Assembly (NCBI GenBank): GCA_009760855.2
Contig: WPIO01000158.1
Span: 1 to 64,000 of the forward strand
Source of the DNA: Cristatella mucedo
Taxonomy: Eukaryota; Bryozoa; Phylactolaemata; Cristatellidae
DNA: 64,000 nucleotides
Reading direction: 5' to 3'
The position numbers were made by a program, and so were the translations under genes. How positions within the stretch are numbered: position 1 is the stretch's first letter; every line of letters starts with the position of its first letter. This document shows positions 47,962 to 57,253 of this stretch, in pieces. Under the pieces are notes generated by a model. The model was not told the origin of the DNA and ran no database searches. It saw only the letters and a program-made list of their open reading frames with translations.

Positions 47962-49039
47962 TAAATGTATATCAATATACACGAGATCGTACTGGTATGT
48001 CGTGCTTACTGAGTCAAAGTAGTGGTCGTGTGGATAGACGCCGTAGTTGTCTATTGTAGCAGCACCCATTTGTTCATATACATATATAGCTTCGTGGAGC
48101 CATGTGCTGTCTAGACGGAAACAGCAACTCAGTTGACAAGGATAGCAAGCAAACGTTGTCTTTGCCAAGCAGGCATGTTATTTGGACTGCACCTGCCGGG
48201 TGCAGCTAGCATAGGCACAACAAGGATCGCAGCTTCACTGTACTGCTTCTTTCAGTGGGCGTTCGAGCATGTGCGTTGGTGTGTTCAACGACGTTCCATA
48301 CATATTCAACGGCCCGAACGGTGAGAAACGCGCGGTATGCCCTTGTGCTGAGGGAGATACCTGTCATCTGGCCACCTACCGGCAAAAAGACACGTTGATT
48401 CCCTGGGCCCTGTCTCACACTGCCAACAAGAATAACAATTGGGCAGGAGCATAAGGTCGCCTCGAGTGGGACGGCTATTTTTCGACAACCACAACAGTAA
48501 ATAAACCGAGAGGAAAACAGGTAACGACAGGCCCACCTCCTACGTTCAGAGGTTGCCAACAAAGCTAGCCTATTCAATTTCGGGAATAGTTTTCGTGATT
48601 CGCTGCTCTTTCTGAATGCCATCATTGCGGCCGCAAGTCATATTTTTTGCATTATCCGTCCCAGGGACGCACGGTTCACCCAGAGCAACATCGCCTGGTC
48701 AGTGTCCGTGAGTGCGCCAGATCTCAAGGATTTTCGGATAGGTACCACTTTAGTGGCAGATCTCAAGGATTTTCGGATAGGTACCACTTTAGTGGCAACA
48801 TTTCAGACAGACACCGGCAGGTATTCGGCATCCACGTTTGCTGCTTATTTTCAACTGGCTATGATTGACGATTAGAGCTCCTGCTGAATTCGTCTTTATA
48901 GATTGGGAATGCTGTCCCGCCCCCACTTGCCGGAGCGATTGGCCACCAGATTAAGAATTCCCTCGCGTGGAAGAAGGGAGGCCAGAAACGCACACGTCAA
49001 ACCAAGCTTGCATCTTTCTCTGCGATGCCTGTAGCGTAG
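46664..49039 (+). CDS. DNMT1: DNA (cytosine-5)-methyltransferase 1, C-terminal catalytic half (possibly a pseudogene)
   Basis: DNMT1 copies CpG methylation to the new strand after replication in the nucleus. Six exons are visible: 46664-46821, 46921-47032, 47292-47441, 48256-48520, 48665-48820, 48902-49039, all with AG/GT borders. They carry motif VI ([12 protein letters not shown], catalytic Glu in ENV), motif VIII (PQSRNR), [32 protein letters not shown], the TRD zinc cluster (CPCAEGDTC ... SHT), [16 protein letters not shown], motif IX ([14 protein letters not shown]) and motif X ([13 protein letters not shown]), then a short basic tail and TAG. Motifs I and IV (PCQ) are not upstream in this window. 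Lesions: in-frame TAA at 48452, no exon for the roughly 50 residues expected between exons 3 and 4 (their phases do not fit), and a 39-bp tandem duplication in motif IX. Pseudogene, allele with errors, or rearranged gene are all open. Confidence 0.93.
46921..47032 (+). CDS. DNMT1: DNMT1 exon after motif VIII
   Basis: Completes the Arg codon, then [16 protein letters not shown] and [21 protein letters not shown]. Acceptor 'ccacttgcag', donor gtttgt. The phase joins the previous exon correctly. Confidence 0.93.
47292..47441 (+). CDS. DNMT1: DNMT1 exon, start of target recognition domain
   Basis: [20 protein letters not shown] then [20 protein letters not shown] and ending YQRM before gtgaga. 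150 bases, phase 0 at both ends. In other DNMT1 proteins this is followed by a segment containing RDHICKDM and SDWRDLPN, which I cannot find in the 814 bases before the next exon. Confidence 0.9.
47803..47962. repeat. (TA)n, (TG)n and (CA)n tracts in the DNMT1 intron
   Basis: TA run at 47803-47830, TG/TA mix to 47880, and CA run at 47931-47962. They sit where the missing exon would be expected. Confidence 0.9.
48256..48520 (+). CDS. DNMT1: DNMT1 exon with TRD zinc cluster and premature stop
   Basis: After 'cttctttcag' the frame reads [19 protein letters not shown], then [29 protein letters not shown], an in-frame TAA (48452-48454, where relatives have Tyr), then [12 protein letters not shown] and GKQ|gtaacg. 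It starts in phase 2, which does not fit the phase-0 end of the preceding exon. The zinc ligands C-x-C-x6-C and the downstream His are present. Confidence 0.92.
48665..48820 (+). CDS. DNMT1: DNMT1 exon, motif IX, with duplicated 13 residues
   Basis: [18 protein letters not shown], then [13 protein letters not shown] twice in succession, then NISDRHRQ. Without the duplication the length agrees with the family. 156 bases, phase 0, acceptor 'ccgtcccag', donor gtattc. Confidence 0.93.
48719..48796 (+). repeat. Perfect in-frame 39-bp tandem duplication in DNMT1
   Basis: 48719-48757 and 48758-48796 are identical. Each encodes [13 protein letters not shown]. No substitution has accumulated. Confidence 0.98.
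48902..49039 (+). CDS. DNMT1: DNMT1 last exon, motif X and C-terminal tail
   Basis: [20 protein letters not shown] then a basic tail ([19 protein letters not shown]) and TAG at 49037. Motif X forms part of the S-adenosylmethionine pocket. The tail is short, as usual for DNMT1. Confidence 0.92.
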   Translation: MGNAVPPPLAGAIGHQIKNSLAWKKGGQKRTRQTKLASFSAMPVA

Positions 49040-49492
49040 TATTTCTGAGCCGAAAGGGTCGAGGCTATAGCCTGCTACCCCGACGCTGTGCTGTGGACCG
49101 TTTCGTGATTACCCGGTTCATTATTTGTGCAGCAGGTGACTTCGTTATGACTGGATTCCTTCTTCAAAATACATAACAAGTTACAACTTGTTCTTTTGCA
49201 GCAGAATGCTACACTGCATGTCTAGCCGGTATGTTGCTGCCGTGGAGACGGCTGGGTCCGGGGAACATGGCATGCAGCAAGCCAGAGTGTCACGCAAGAT
49301 CCGTGTATTCTCCTGTAGTAGCACCATATCTAGCACACCAGCCATCTCAATATCGAACGCAAATTGAGGGAATGAGCAGTGGCAGCTGGAGCTCTCTTGG
49401 ATAGACGTAGCTGCTTCCTCCGTTGGCACGAGCAGCCGAGCTGGCACGAACCTTGCTCGGCACATGTAACTGAGACTGGATAGTAAGAACGT

Positions 49493-49609
49493 CTACGAGA
49501 TGCCCATCTCCTGCTGGAAGGCAGTGAGAGAGGCGTGCAGTGCCTTGAAGTTGGGCGTGAGGGTCAGCCTGACCTTCCTAGTGTACGCCAGGGGGTCGCC
49601 AAGGCCCTG
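49493..49609 (-). CDS. Possible terminal exon, unidentified (minus)
   Basis: On the minus strand, after a candidate acceptor 'gcgcctgcag', the frame reads GLGDPLAYTRKVRLTLTP, NFKALHASLTAFQQEMGIS and TAG. Balanced composition with an amphipathic C-terminal helix. The plus strand is also open here (SCWKAVREACSALKLGVRVS), so the call is uncertain. Confidence 0.3.
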   Translation of the reverse strand, partial: QGLGDPLAYTRKVRLTLTPNFKALHASLTAFQQEMGIS

Positions 49610-51103
49610 CAGGCGCCATGGTATACAAATGATTCACCATTTTGCAGGCCGATGATGTCAGCACCGTGAAGCCGCATGCTTACCGTCGTGAGCCGGTTTC
49701 CGAGGTGACCGGCGGCGAGACATTTTTGGGGCTGGAAGCGTACGCTGACAATGCTGGGGATTTCATTAGCCGGTGAAACGATATGCCCCAGTCCATGGTG
49801 CTACGTTAAGGAGAGTTCCTGTTTGTCGGCGTTAGGGCACACGTGGAGGCGAAGACCACCTATTTAGAAGCTAAAGGCCTCGCCTGCCAGAATCGACCTC
49901 ACGATTGATTCCATGGCCACGTCAGAGAGAATGTGTGGCAGTGCATTGTCATGCCGCACCTTTGATGTCGCATGAAACGGCTCAATTCGGAGGTCGTTCT
50001 ACAAGTAGACGATCTAGTTCTTATCGATGTTTCCGGCTATTGGGGCTTCACAAACCCACAAACGTTTAGGCCCACCGTGACTCTTGTGCAGAGTGATCAG
50101 AGCATCGCTTATGGGATGCTTCTAAACGCAGGTTGTGTAGGTCTAGGAAACCTGCTTGCAGCGAGCTTCTGACGGACCGGTTGTCTCACGACGTGTTAAA
50201 GGCAGCCTCCACAAAGGACTTCTCGAGGCAGCCCTTGACGCCCGATGGAAAGCCTTTCAGCCGGGAAGAGAGTCATTCACCAGCTCGAAGCTGTTCGACG
50301 GGCCTTGGAAACAAGGCCCCCAACATGAGTTTTTAGGGCGGCGGCTGGAGTTTGATATACCTGAAGTTTCATTACACTGTAGTAATTCCTAGCTTGGGTG
50401 GTTTGATGGTCGTGCCAACGATTCCACAAGGAGGGAAGGCCGAAAGTGCAGTCAGGCGATCACGACAGAGGATATGAGGCTGCAGCCTTGGCCGAGTGTG
50501 CCTAGCTGCCTGCATTCGAGGCGATCGTCTCCAGGCGACGTGTCCGTGCTGTGCTTCTAGCTCGTCGTGCTAGAATGGCTGCAGTAGATCGCCATTGTCT
50601 TGGCTCGTCCTCCGGAGCGCACAGTGTGGCTGTGCATAAACCTGACTCCCGGCGACATTGCAGCCCAATGCCTCAACCGTTCTGAAAGCACGACCAGCCT
50701 CCAGGTCCTTGTGATAAATTGTTGGTGCCGGTGACAATAGGGCTCTTGCCCGACTCTTCGGCCTTGTACCGGAAGCATCCTAGAGCTGCTGCAGCTTCGA
50801 GCAGATCAGCTTGGCTATCTCGTAATCGCTCAGCCTGTCGGCGGAAATCCGTGGCATTGCAGACCTCGTGTCCATCCGACGACGAGCTGAGCGGTCAGCA
50901 CCCGTGAGTTCTGAGCGGGCCGAGCTGAGCAGGGCTGAGGACACGTTGCGAACGAGGCGGCCAAAGTCTATTGTGGCGCCGTCGGAAACTCAGTTGAAAG
51001 ACAGCAGACCTATAAGGTGAAGCCTATAGCTCTAACCCTAAAAAATCCCTTCCTAGTGCGTCCTAACGAAGAATTAGCTCGTTAAATTATCAGGAATATC
51101 GGC

Positions 51104-51232
51104 AGGCTTCTCCTGCTGTGAGCTCATGTTGCCCTGCCCCCTGTGCCACACCGGGAGCTTCCGGGCCGAGGGGCACTTGCTGGTGCAATTCGCCGGCGAG
51201 CAGCACTCCTGGCAGCCGGCAGGGTGTCCCTG
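51104..51232 (+). CDS. Possible internal exon with zinc-finger pattern
   Basis: Between the acceptor 'aatatcggcag' and a strong donor CTG|gtgagt the plus frame reads FSCCELMLPCPLCHTGSF then RAEGHLLVQFAGEQHSWQPA and GC. The C-x2-C ... H-x10-H spacing resembles a C2H2-like or TRAF-like finger. The opposite strand also has a long Cys-rich frame (51074-51358), which could be the real one. Confidence 0.3.
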
Positions 51233-51359
51233 GTGAGTTTCAATGCAAGAGCTCCCCACCACCACCGGCCAGCCCTTGCGGATGTGCTCTTGCCTCTTAA
51301 CTGCAAGGTTTCGGATGACGTCAACGAAATTTAGGTGACATTTACAATTGCTGCCCACA

Positions 51360-52135
51360 TTTAAAATGCTTTATTCAAAAGACTGCTTATATAGCTAGTC
51401 ATCATGTCCGATCCCTATCTAAGATTCGTAGCTATCTTCCTCGGCGGCTTGCAAACATTTTAACTAGCTCCTTAGCTCTTTCTCGGCTTGATGATTACAG
51501 TTCGTTCTTTGCTGGTCTACTAAAAGACAATTAGGCCACTAAACGTAACTTGCTATATGGCTGCAAGGCTAGTTTTCAATTCCGAGAGGTATGACCAAGC
51601 GTCTCCTTTGCTAAAAGAGCTAGGATGGCTGCGGGTTGATCAACGATTACAAAGGTTTTAAGCGGAACCAGTAGGCCTGCCACGGCTTGACTCCTCCGCA
51701 CCTAACTGAGCTTCTGCACCAGTTTCAGCCTCCTCAAGTCGTCAGGGCCGGAGTGGACAAAAAATTAGCTGTTCCTTTCCTAGGCTTAAAGACCGTTGGC
51801 AAAATAAGCTTTAGCACTTTAGGTCCTATGCTGTGAAGCTTGCTTCTACGATTCTTACGCAACGACTGCTCTCCTGCTGCCGACTTTGGCTCCTCGTATC
51901 TATCGGTCGTGAGCTGCTACTTACATGCCAATCACAGCCTGAACTGATGTATTGACTCCGCTATGCTTCTCACTTCGTCTTTGTTGCGTGAAATCAAGGC
52001 TGTTGGGTACCGAATGCGAAACAAACGTCGCAAAAACTGTGAGTGTGCTATGCAAAACTGTCGCGTGTAGCACTCACGTATTGTTTGTGGCTTCGTGGAC
52101 GAGTTGCGGACTGAGGCACATTACTGGTGAATCGT
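51360..52135 (+). mobile_element. LINE-A fragment (RT thumb and 3' UTR)
   Basis: From 'tttattcaaaagactgc' (compare 59498) through 'gatccctatctaagatt', 'gctgcaaggctagttttcaa', 'gagctaggatggctg', 'ggtcctatgctgtg' and the 3' UTR to 'ctgaggcacattactgg'. Many indels and no open frame. Confidence 0.88.
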
Positions 52136-53506
52136 TGGAATAGTGAGATTGCACTCGCATTTAGAGGCGCCAAACCGAAATTTGAATCGGCATTAGACAC
52201 CACTCAGGCCAGACGGAAAATGCACACACAAATTGCTTGCTCACTCTTAACGGACCCTGGCACGTAGCAAGAATCCTCCTTTCACAGCACATAATCTTGA
52301 ATTCGGCTGACGTCCAAATACTATTTAAAAAAATTCTGTATTCGGCCTATGTGTTGCAGAGCGCCTAAAGCAGGGTACTCAAGTGAAATGGTATCTGCAC
52401 GGAAGCTACCGGCTGTACAGAGCAAGCACTGCTGACCGACCGTCTGGAACAGCAGCTACCAGACGGAAGTCAGCACGGCTCCTACCAGATGCAAACCAGC
52501 ACATCGCGTCTATTCCAAACTTCTCCGTCACGGCAGAACTGGCACGAACCCACAGACGAGCGGGTTTCGGTCGTAAAACTGGCCGATCGATATGAGTTAC
52601 AAGCAGACTTTCAGCATACATAGGAAGCGATACGTTACTATATGAATGAATTATATATAATATATACTGAAATAAGTTCGACGCTATTTTGATAGGTATA
52701 CCACCAATCTCAAAACCCCAAACTTCATGGGCACTTCTTTTAAACACGGCAGCCGAGATTTTCTCTTCTGCGATAAAGCCGGCAAGTGTGCCTTGTCATC
52801 GTAACCTGTGACTGCCCTTAATAAACGAAAAAGTATTTCTGGGCTCCGCGAAAAACCAAGGCACAAGTAGCACGATGACTACGGTAAGCAACGGTCTGAC
52901 CTCGCCTAACCTGGTCTAACATGCTGGCATTCTCGGGCAGTCAAAATAATTCGTTGTATTATGTGAAATCCAATCCACGTTTGTGCAACGCCCTATTTTG
53001 GAAAATGCAGCTACATCACAGTTGAAATGTTCAGGGAAGCATGCGGGCCCGGTCCATGTGAGATCATACAACTAGAATAGGCATTGGCAATGTCAAGGAC
53101 TTTACTGAGTAAAATAAGAGGACTGTTTTCTGTTCAGTGGAATCCAAATCGCAGCTCCTCAAAGCTTATTTGTGAGAATAGCTGCCGTACGGCCATTCGA
53201 ACATGTAGCCGGGCTAGCAGGCCTAGGCAAGTGCGAGCCATGGACATTTAAAGGCCCACACAGCTATTGCGTGAATTTTTGAAGGCAACCTTGGAAGACT
53301 GTGTTCTAAGGTATGGAATCGCAGTGGTTGCACGACGCCAATTATGGACATAGTGGCTGTACTGCCGTTCAATCATGCAGAGAAGTTGGCTGAGCTGGCC
53401 ATCGGAGGTCATAGCATGACAACGTCAGTGAGCTGTGCTATTAAAAGTGGCTGGCTAACCCCGTACACTACTTTCTATCTTTTTTAATCAAAATTTTCAA
53501 TTATTT
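52136..53506. other. No gene recognised
   Basis: Short competing frames only. The overlapping pair at 52383-52595 (+) and 52406-52747 (-) shows no family resemblance. Confidence 0.5.
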
Positions 53507-53598
53507 ATTGCCTGCTGCAAGCGGTAGTGATAGACCGTAAAGGCTTCTCTGCTGCTATGTAGGTGAGGCTGGTAAATAAGCAAAATTTATTTCTTTCT
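53507..53598 (+). mobile_element. SINE-2 3' fragment
   Basis: 'gctgcaagcggtagtgatagaccgtaaaggcttctctgctgc' and 'gaggctggtaaataagcaaaatttatttc' match the second half of SINE-2. The tRNA head is missing. Confidence 0.75.
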
Positions 53599-54358
53599 AC
53601 AAGGTTAGCTGGTCAGCCGATATTCACTGGTGTCCGTGATCGGACGAGCTGTGTGCCAACTGCAAGAGGGTAATTGCACTGGCATGAAAACCTGGAAGCA
53701 CTGAGTAACAAAGATATAGTTGGGATGGATTACAGATGGATGCACCAGCTTAGCTGGGGTGCCATATTCAAGCAAGCCCAATTAATTTGCAAAGCTCTCG
53801 TAGTTTCCCAAATGCCACGGCCGGTGACCATAGTTCACTGATGACCCCTATAAAGCCCGAACTAAACGTTATGATTGCGGTAGGTCGGTGAACGGGCGAT
53901 CGCTTCAGACGATCAGTAATTCCACGAACCGGCGATGACCAAACGATCGCAGATGCACCGTGCTGCCTCGATGCCACAGGATAGAGCTGAACAGTTGCAA
54001 CTAGGCGATGTTTTAAGCTGCCTTACTCAGTGCCAGCAGTCTGTTGTCAGATAGGCAGACTCAAGAAAAGCACGGCTGAGAGGGCGCCCGACGGTCGTGC
54101 TGTAGCAAGGTTGCCAACTGGGCTGCCTCCACAGCAGGTAGCTCGTGAGCGCTGCCTCCTGGGAAAGAGGGGAATCCTGCTTACTAGATGACCTATATCA
54201 TTCATGCCAATTATATCGGGCAAAGTTCATCGACGAGCCCTGAAATTGAAGATTCCTTTACGACACGAAAAGTGCTCTGCAGCGCTACACTTCCCATGCT
54301 GCCGGTCAGGTTTCGTTGACCCGCTCACTGTCGGTGGCGAGAAAAGGAGCTGCTGTTT
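53599..54358. other. No gene confirmed
   Basis: A plus-strand frame at 54204-54370 (MPIISGKVHRRALKLKI...) with a Cys-rich end (CCRSGFVDPLTVGGEKRSCC) is cut by the LINE-B insertion at 54373. No family recognised. Confidence 0.4.
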
Positions 54359-54507
54359 CTGTTTGGCGGTTCATATTAATAGTAATAATTATAATAATAA
54401 TTACACACTTGATAAAGCGCCCTCAGAGATATCAATCTCCTCCTAGGCGCTTTACATTGGCTCTACTGGAAACACGGTTCAGTTGTGCATTTCCTGTTTG
54501 GCGGTTC
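54359..54507 (-). mobile_element. Short LINE-B 3' end with 14-bp target site duplication
   Basis: The insertion body is 54373-54493: AAT-rich tail, hairpin 'gataaagcgccctcagagatatcaatctcctcctaggcgctttac' and about 40 more bases. It is flanked by the direct repeat 'ctgtttggcggttc' at 54359-54372 and 54494-54507, the signature of target-primed insertion. The perfect repeat suggests a fairly young event. Confidence 0.92.
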
Positions 54508-55348
54508 CTGCATGGCGGTCGCGTTGTCTTTCACGCTACACTTCCAAACGAGATGAATTGATTTCCATCCCTGTTGTGTACTGCTACGTAGAAAGGTAAG
54601 TTAACCAAACGTGCATGCAAATTTTCTTTGCATGCGATTATCAGTTGCACCTAGCGGCTGCCGAAAGGCAGTGCTGCTGTTAGCAAGGAGGCTGTTGGCC
54701 CATGTCAAGGCTATGCAAGTACATTTGCCTTGAGCTTGCCGTTATGCTTCTGTAGTCAGCGATGCTATCAATACGTGTATTGCGCAGCGCAGCATTCTCT
54801 TGACAGGACAACTAGCGAGCAACTTGAGTCTGTGATCGTACCTGGCTGATGCCTACCTAACAGATTCAAGCAAACCGGTGTTCCATCGTGTCATCTGCCG
54901 TGTAATCGCGTCGGCTTTGCCCAGATGTGTTCGCTAACTCTATCCTACTCAGAGCAGCATTGAAGACAGGTTTCTTGCCTGGGTTCACGAAAAGTGACAT
55001 GGAATGGACAATGGTGGCTGTGCAAGCAACAAATCGTATCTCATTTAGCTTTGCACTATCGCCAGTCTTTCCAGATGCCGAATGAAGAGGAACGGTTGAA
55101 AGAAAGGCTGCAGTAAAAGAGCACGAAATGAAGCTGGCGTAGCCTGCTAGGCATGTTTGCTGTGATGGATAGCCATCGAAACTGCCATAGATAATAATGC
55201 TTGTTACTGATTAGCTTAAGTCCTCGTTTATGAGTACTAGTCTTGCAGCATGGGGCTCAACTTTTGGCATGTGTTAGTTTCATTGATGCTGCCGAGTTGT
55301 TACTCTTGTTTGTCAATGCATCCGGCTGCAGTTTGGCGACGGCGGCCT
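54508..55348. other. No gene recognised
   Basis: A consensus-like donor (AAAG|gtaagtta) sits at 54596, but I see no convincing exon before it. Confidence 0.45.
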
Positions 55349-55354
55349 GGGCGG

Positions 55355-55476
55355 CCATATATTAGGATCAAAGGTGACCTGAGGCGACGATTGATTAAGA
55401 TCCAAGGCACCTGAGGCGACGATTGATTAGGATCACAGCTGAAGTGAGGCGACGATTGATTAGGATCAAAGCTGAC
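55355..55476. repeat. 32-bp tandem repeat, 3.8 units
   Basis: Units start with 'gaggcgacgattgatta' at 55381, 55413 and 55445, plus a partial unit before. Period 32, with a few substitutions (aggatcaaagctgac variants). Confidence 0.93.
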
Positions 55477-55832
55477 CAAGCATTGTGAACGTCTTCCTAA
55501 TCGCTTGCTTTATGACCAAAACGTGTCTTATGGAGCTCAGCTGATCCGTTAACAAGCTGTCTTGTGAAGCTCAAGTGATCATGGACCAAATGATAGCTCC
55601 ATCATTCGATTGTTTGAACTTGGCTTACGGCTGTAGTGGTTGCGGTCAGCAACGTGACAGCTTGCAGCTGATTTGCTTGGCTCGTCATGCCTTTTCGTAA
55701 GCATGACCTTTCTCGACATATGCCTTGTGGTGGGTTTTCCTTTCTCATCGATGACTTTTTTATTTAAAGTTTGCAGGCCGGCAATCGCTTACGTCAGCCA
55801 TAACTTTAATTTGCTCGCGGCATTCAGGTCTG

Positions 55833-56009
55833 ATGTCGAAAAAGAACAAGCAGCCAACGGAGAGCTTCGAGACGTCGGATTTTGAGGGCCGCGCTTCACG
55901 ACCACTGCGTGAATCTCGGGCCAGAGCATGTAAAGTGGCAGCAGCTGGCGAGAGCGAGATGCCTGTGCTATCGGCTCATTTTCCAGCCATAGGTTTCACT
56001 AGGGAGTAG
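55833..56009 (+). CDS. Candidate first coding exon, unidentified (58-codon frame)
   Basis: An open frame starts MSKKNKQPTESFETSDFEGR, continues ASRPLRESRARACKVAAAGE and SEMPVLSAHFPAIGF, and ends in TAG. Composition (Lys/Arg/Ser/Glu) suits a nuclear protein's disordered N terminus. A possible donor follows at CATAG|gttt (55992). It lies on the same strand, 6.2 kb upstream of the RFTS exons, so it could be the first exon of that DNMT1 (whose N terminus is disordered and poorly conserved), but I see no diagnostic motif. Confidence 0.3.
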   Translation: MSKKNKQPTESFETSDFEGRASRPLRESRARACKVAAAGESEMPVLSAHFPAIGFTRE

Positions 56010-56213
56010 CCGAAGAAAGTAAACCGTCGGTGGTTTGTAAGGCTGCAAGAAGTAATTTTGATGCCTTGGAAAGGTACGTAGTACGCATTCTCGTTTGCCA
56101 AGGGGCGGTAGTGGCCCTATTGGTCAGTGGTGCTCGGTCTTCACGAGCACAGTCATTGACACGAATCCTTCAGTATTCGGTCTTTAATTGCCAACAGTGG
56201 GCGACAGCGACGG
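56010..56213. other. No gene confirmed
   Basis: VCKAARSNFDALER (56034-56074) before a donor-like gtacgt is protein-like but too short to judge. Confidence 0.35.
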
Positions 56214-56412
56214 ACAGCCGTTACGGCTCTTGTCAGTGATGGCCCACTACGTAAGATGGTTGCTCTTATAGCCCACGGTTCTAAAGTCTTCGTTTCGACT
56301 CCAGCGGAGGGCGATCCTTAATTGCTGCTGCAACCGGTGATGATGGCAGTTAAGGCTCTTTTGTCGTTATACAGAAATTGGTTGTTAAATGAGCTAATAT
56401 TTTGCATAAATG
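56214..56412 (+). mobile_element. SINE-2 copy
   Basis: 'cagccgttacggctc', 'gatggcccactacgtaagatggttgc' (A-box), 'ttcgtttcgactccagcg' (decayed B-box), 'gatggcagttaaggctctt', 'tggttgttaaatgagctaatatttt' (tail). Confidence 0.85.
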
Positions 56413-56939
56413 AGTCATTTTAACCAGCCAAATAATTATTGTAAGTTTTTGAGATAGGCACACGAGAATTGAAGGGTTTTTCTTCGGACTCAGTCAAGTT
56501 TGCAATGGCTAGAGCCTTAGTGTACGCTTCTTCGATTCTGATTAGCAGCCCTTTAGGAGGCTACCCGTCCTGAAACATTTGAACGTAAGTGAATGGCATC
56601 GCTATTTTAGTGTAGTGAGACAGTTGAGCTAGCCGATAATCGGGATTTGGGACTTTAAGTGATAACAACTATGTTGGTTCGTATTAAAAGCGATCTATGT
56701 TTTCTACGAGTTATATTCTATTGGCCGATTATTTTTCTCCTGTTACTTTAAATTTAAGTTAAAAGTAAGTAAGTAAGTTAAGTTAAAATAAGTTAAGTTG
56801 AAAATTTAAGTTTAAAATTAATTTCATTTGTAATTTTAGGTTTTTTTATTTATTCCGGCTTTTCGAGCTAACACGTGATCTGTACGAGCTTTTTTCACTT
56901 CAAGTAGCCTGAATTTTAAAACATGACCTGCTTAGCATA
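56413..56939. other. No gene recognised; TAAG-type repeats at 56757-56815
   Basis: AT-rich with 'aagtaagtaagttaagttaaaataagttaag'. No coding signal. Confidence 0.6.
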
Positions 56940-57253
56940 AGGTGCGATGTCGCCATTTGTCAATACCTACCGGTGGGCCTTCTCCCGCGGGTCAGTGAGA
57001 ACCTTCCTGCATCCTGCGTTCGCCCTATCAACAGCTTGGCTATCAAACCTAAGACTCGTAAGTTTAAAGCGCTGAATAGTACTTGTTGCGTTAGTAGCCC
57101 ACCCCCCCCCCCGTAGCCCAGCGCGTTGTTAAACGTCGTCCGATGGCGGTCACCAAGGTCCAATTCAAATTCGAAAACCTGTCCGCCGGGCCGGACGCAA
57201 ACGGTAGTGAATACAACCCACTTCATCGCCGTCGCCCAGTTGTTTGACAGCCT

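Larger units (their letters stand above)
49040..51359. other. Unidentified region with protein-like patches on both strands
   Basis: Several short stretches look coded but belong to no family I recognise, and their strand is ambiguous. Minus strand: DPLAYTRKVRLTLTPNFKAL then HASLTAFQQEMGIS and a stop (49493-49609), LPHILSDVAMESIVRSILAG (about 49880-49960), ISADRLSDYEIAKLICSKLQ (about 50780-50850). Plus strand: the possible zinc exon at 51104-51232. Each is bounded by plausible splice sites, but I cannot join them into one gene. Confidence 0.35.
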
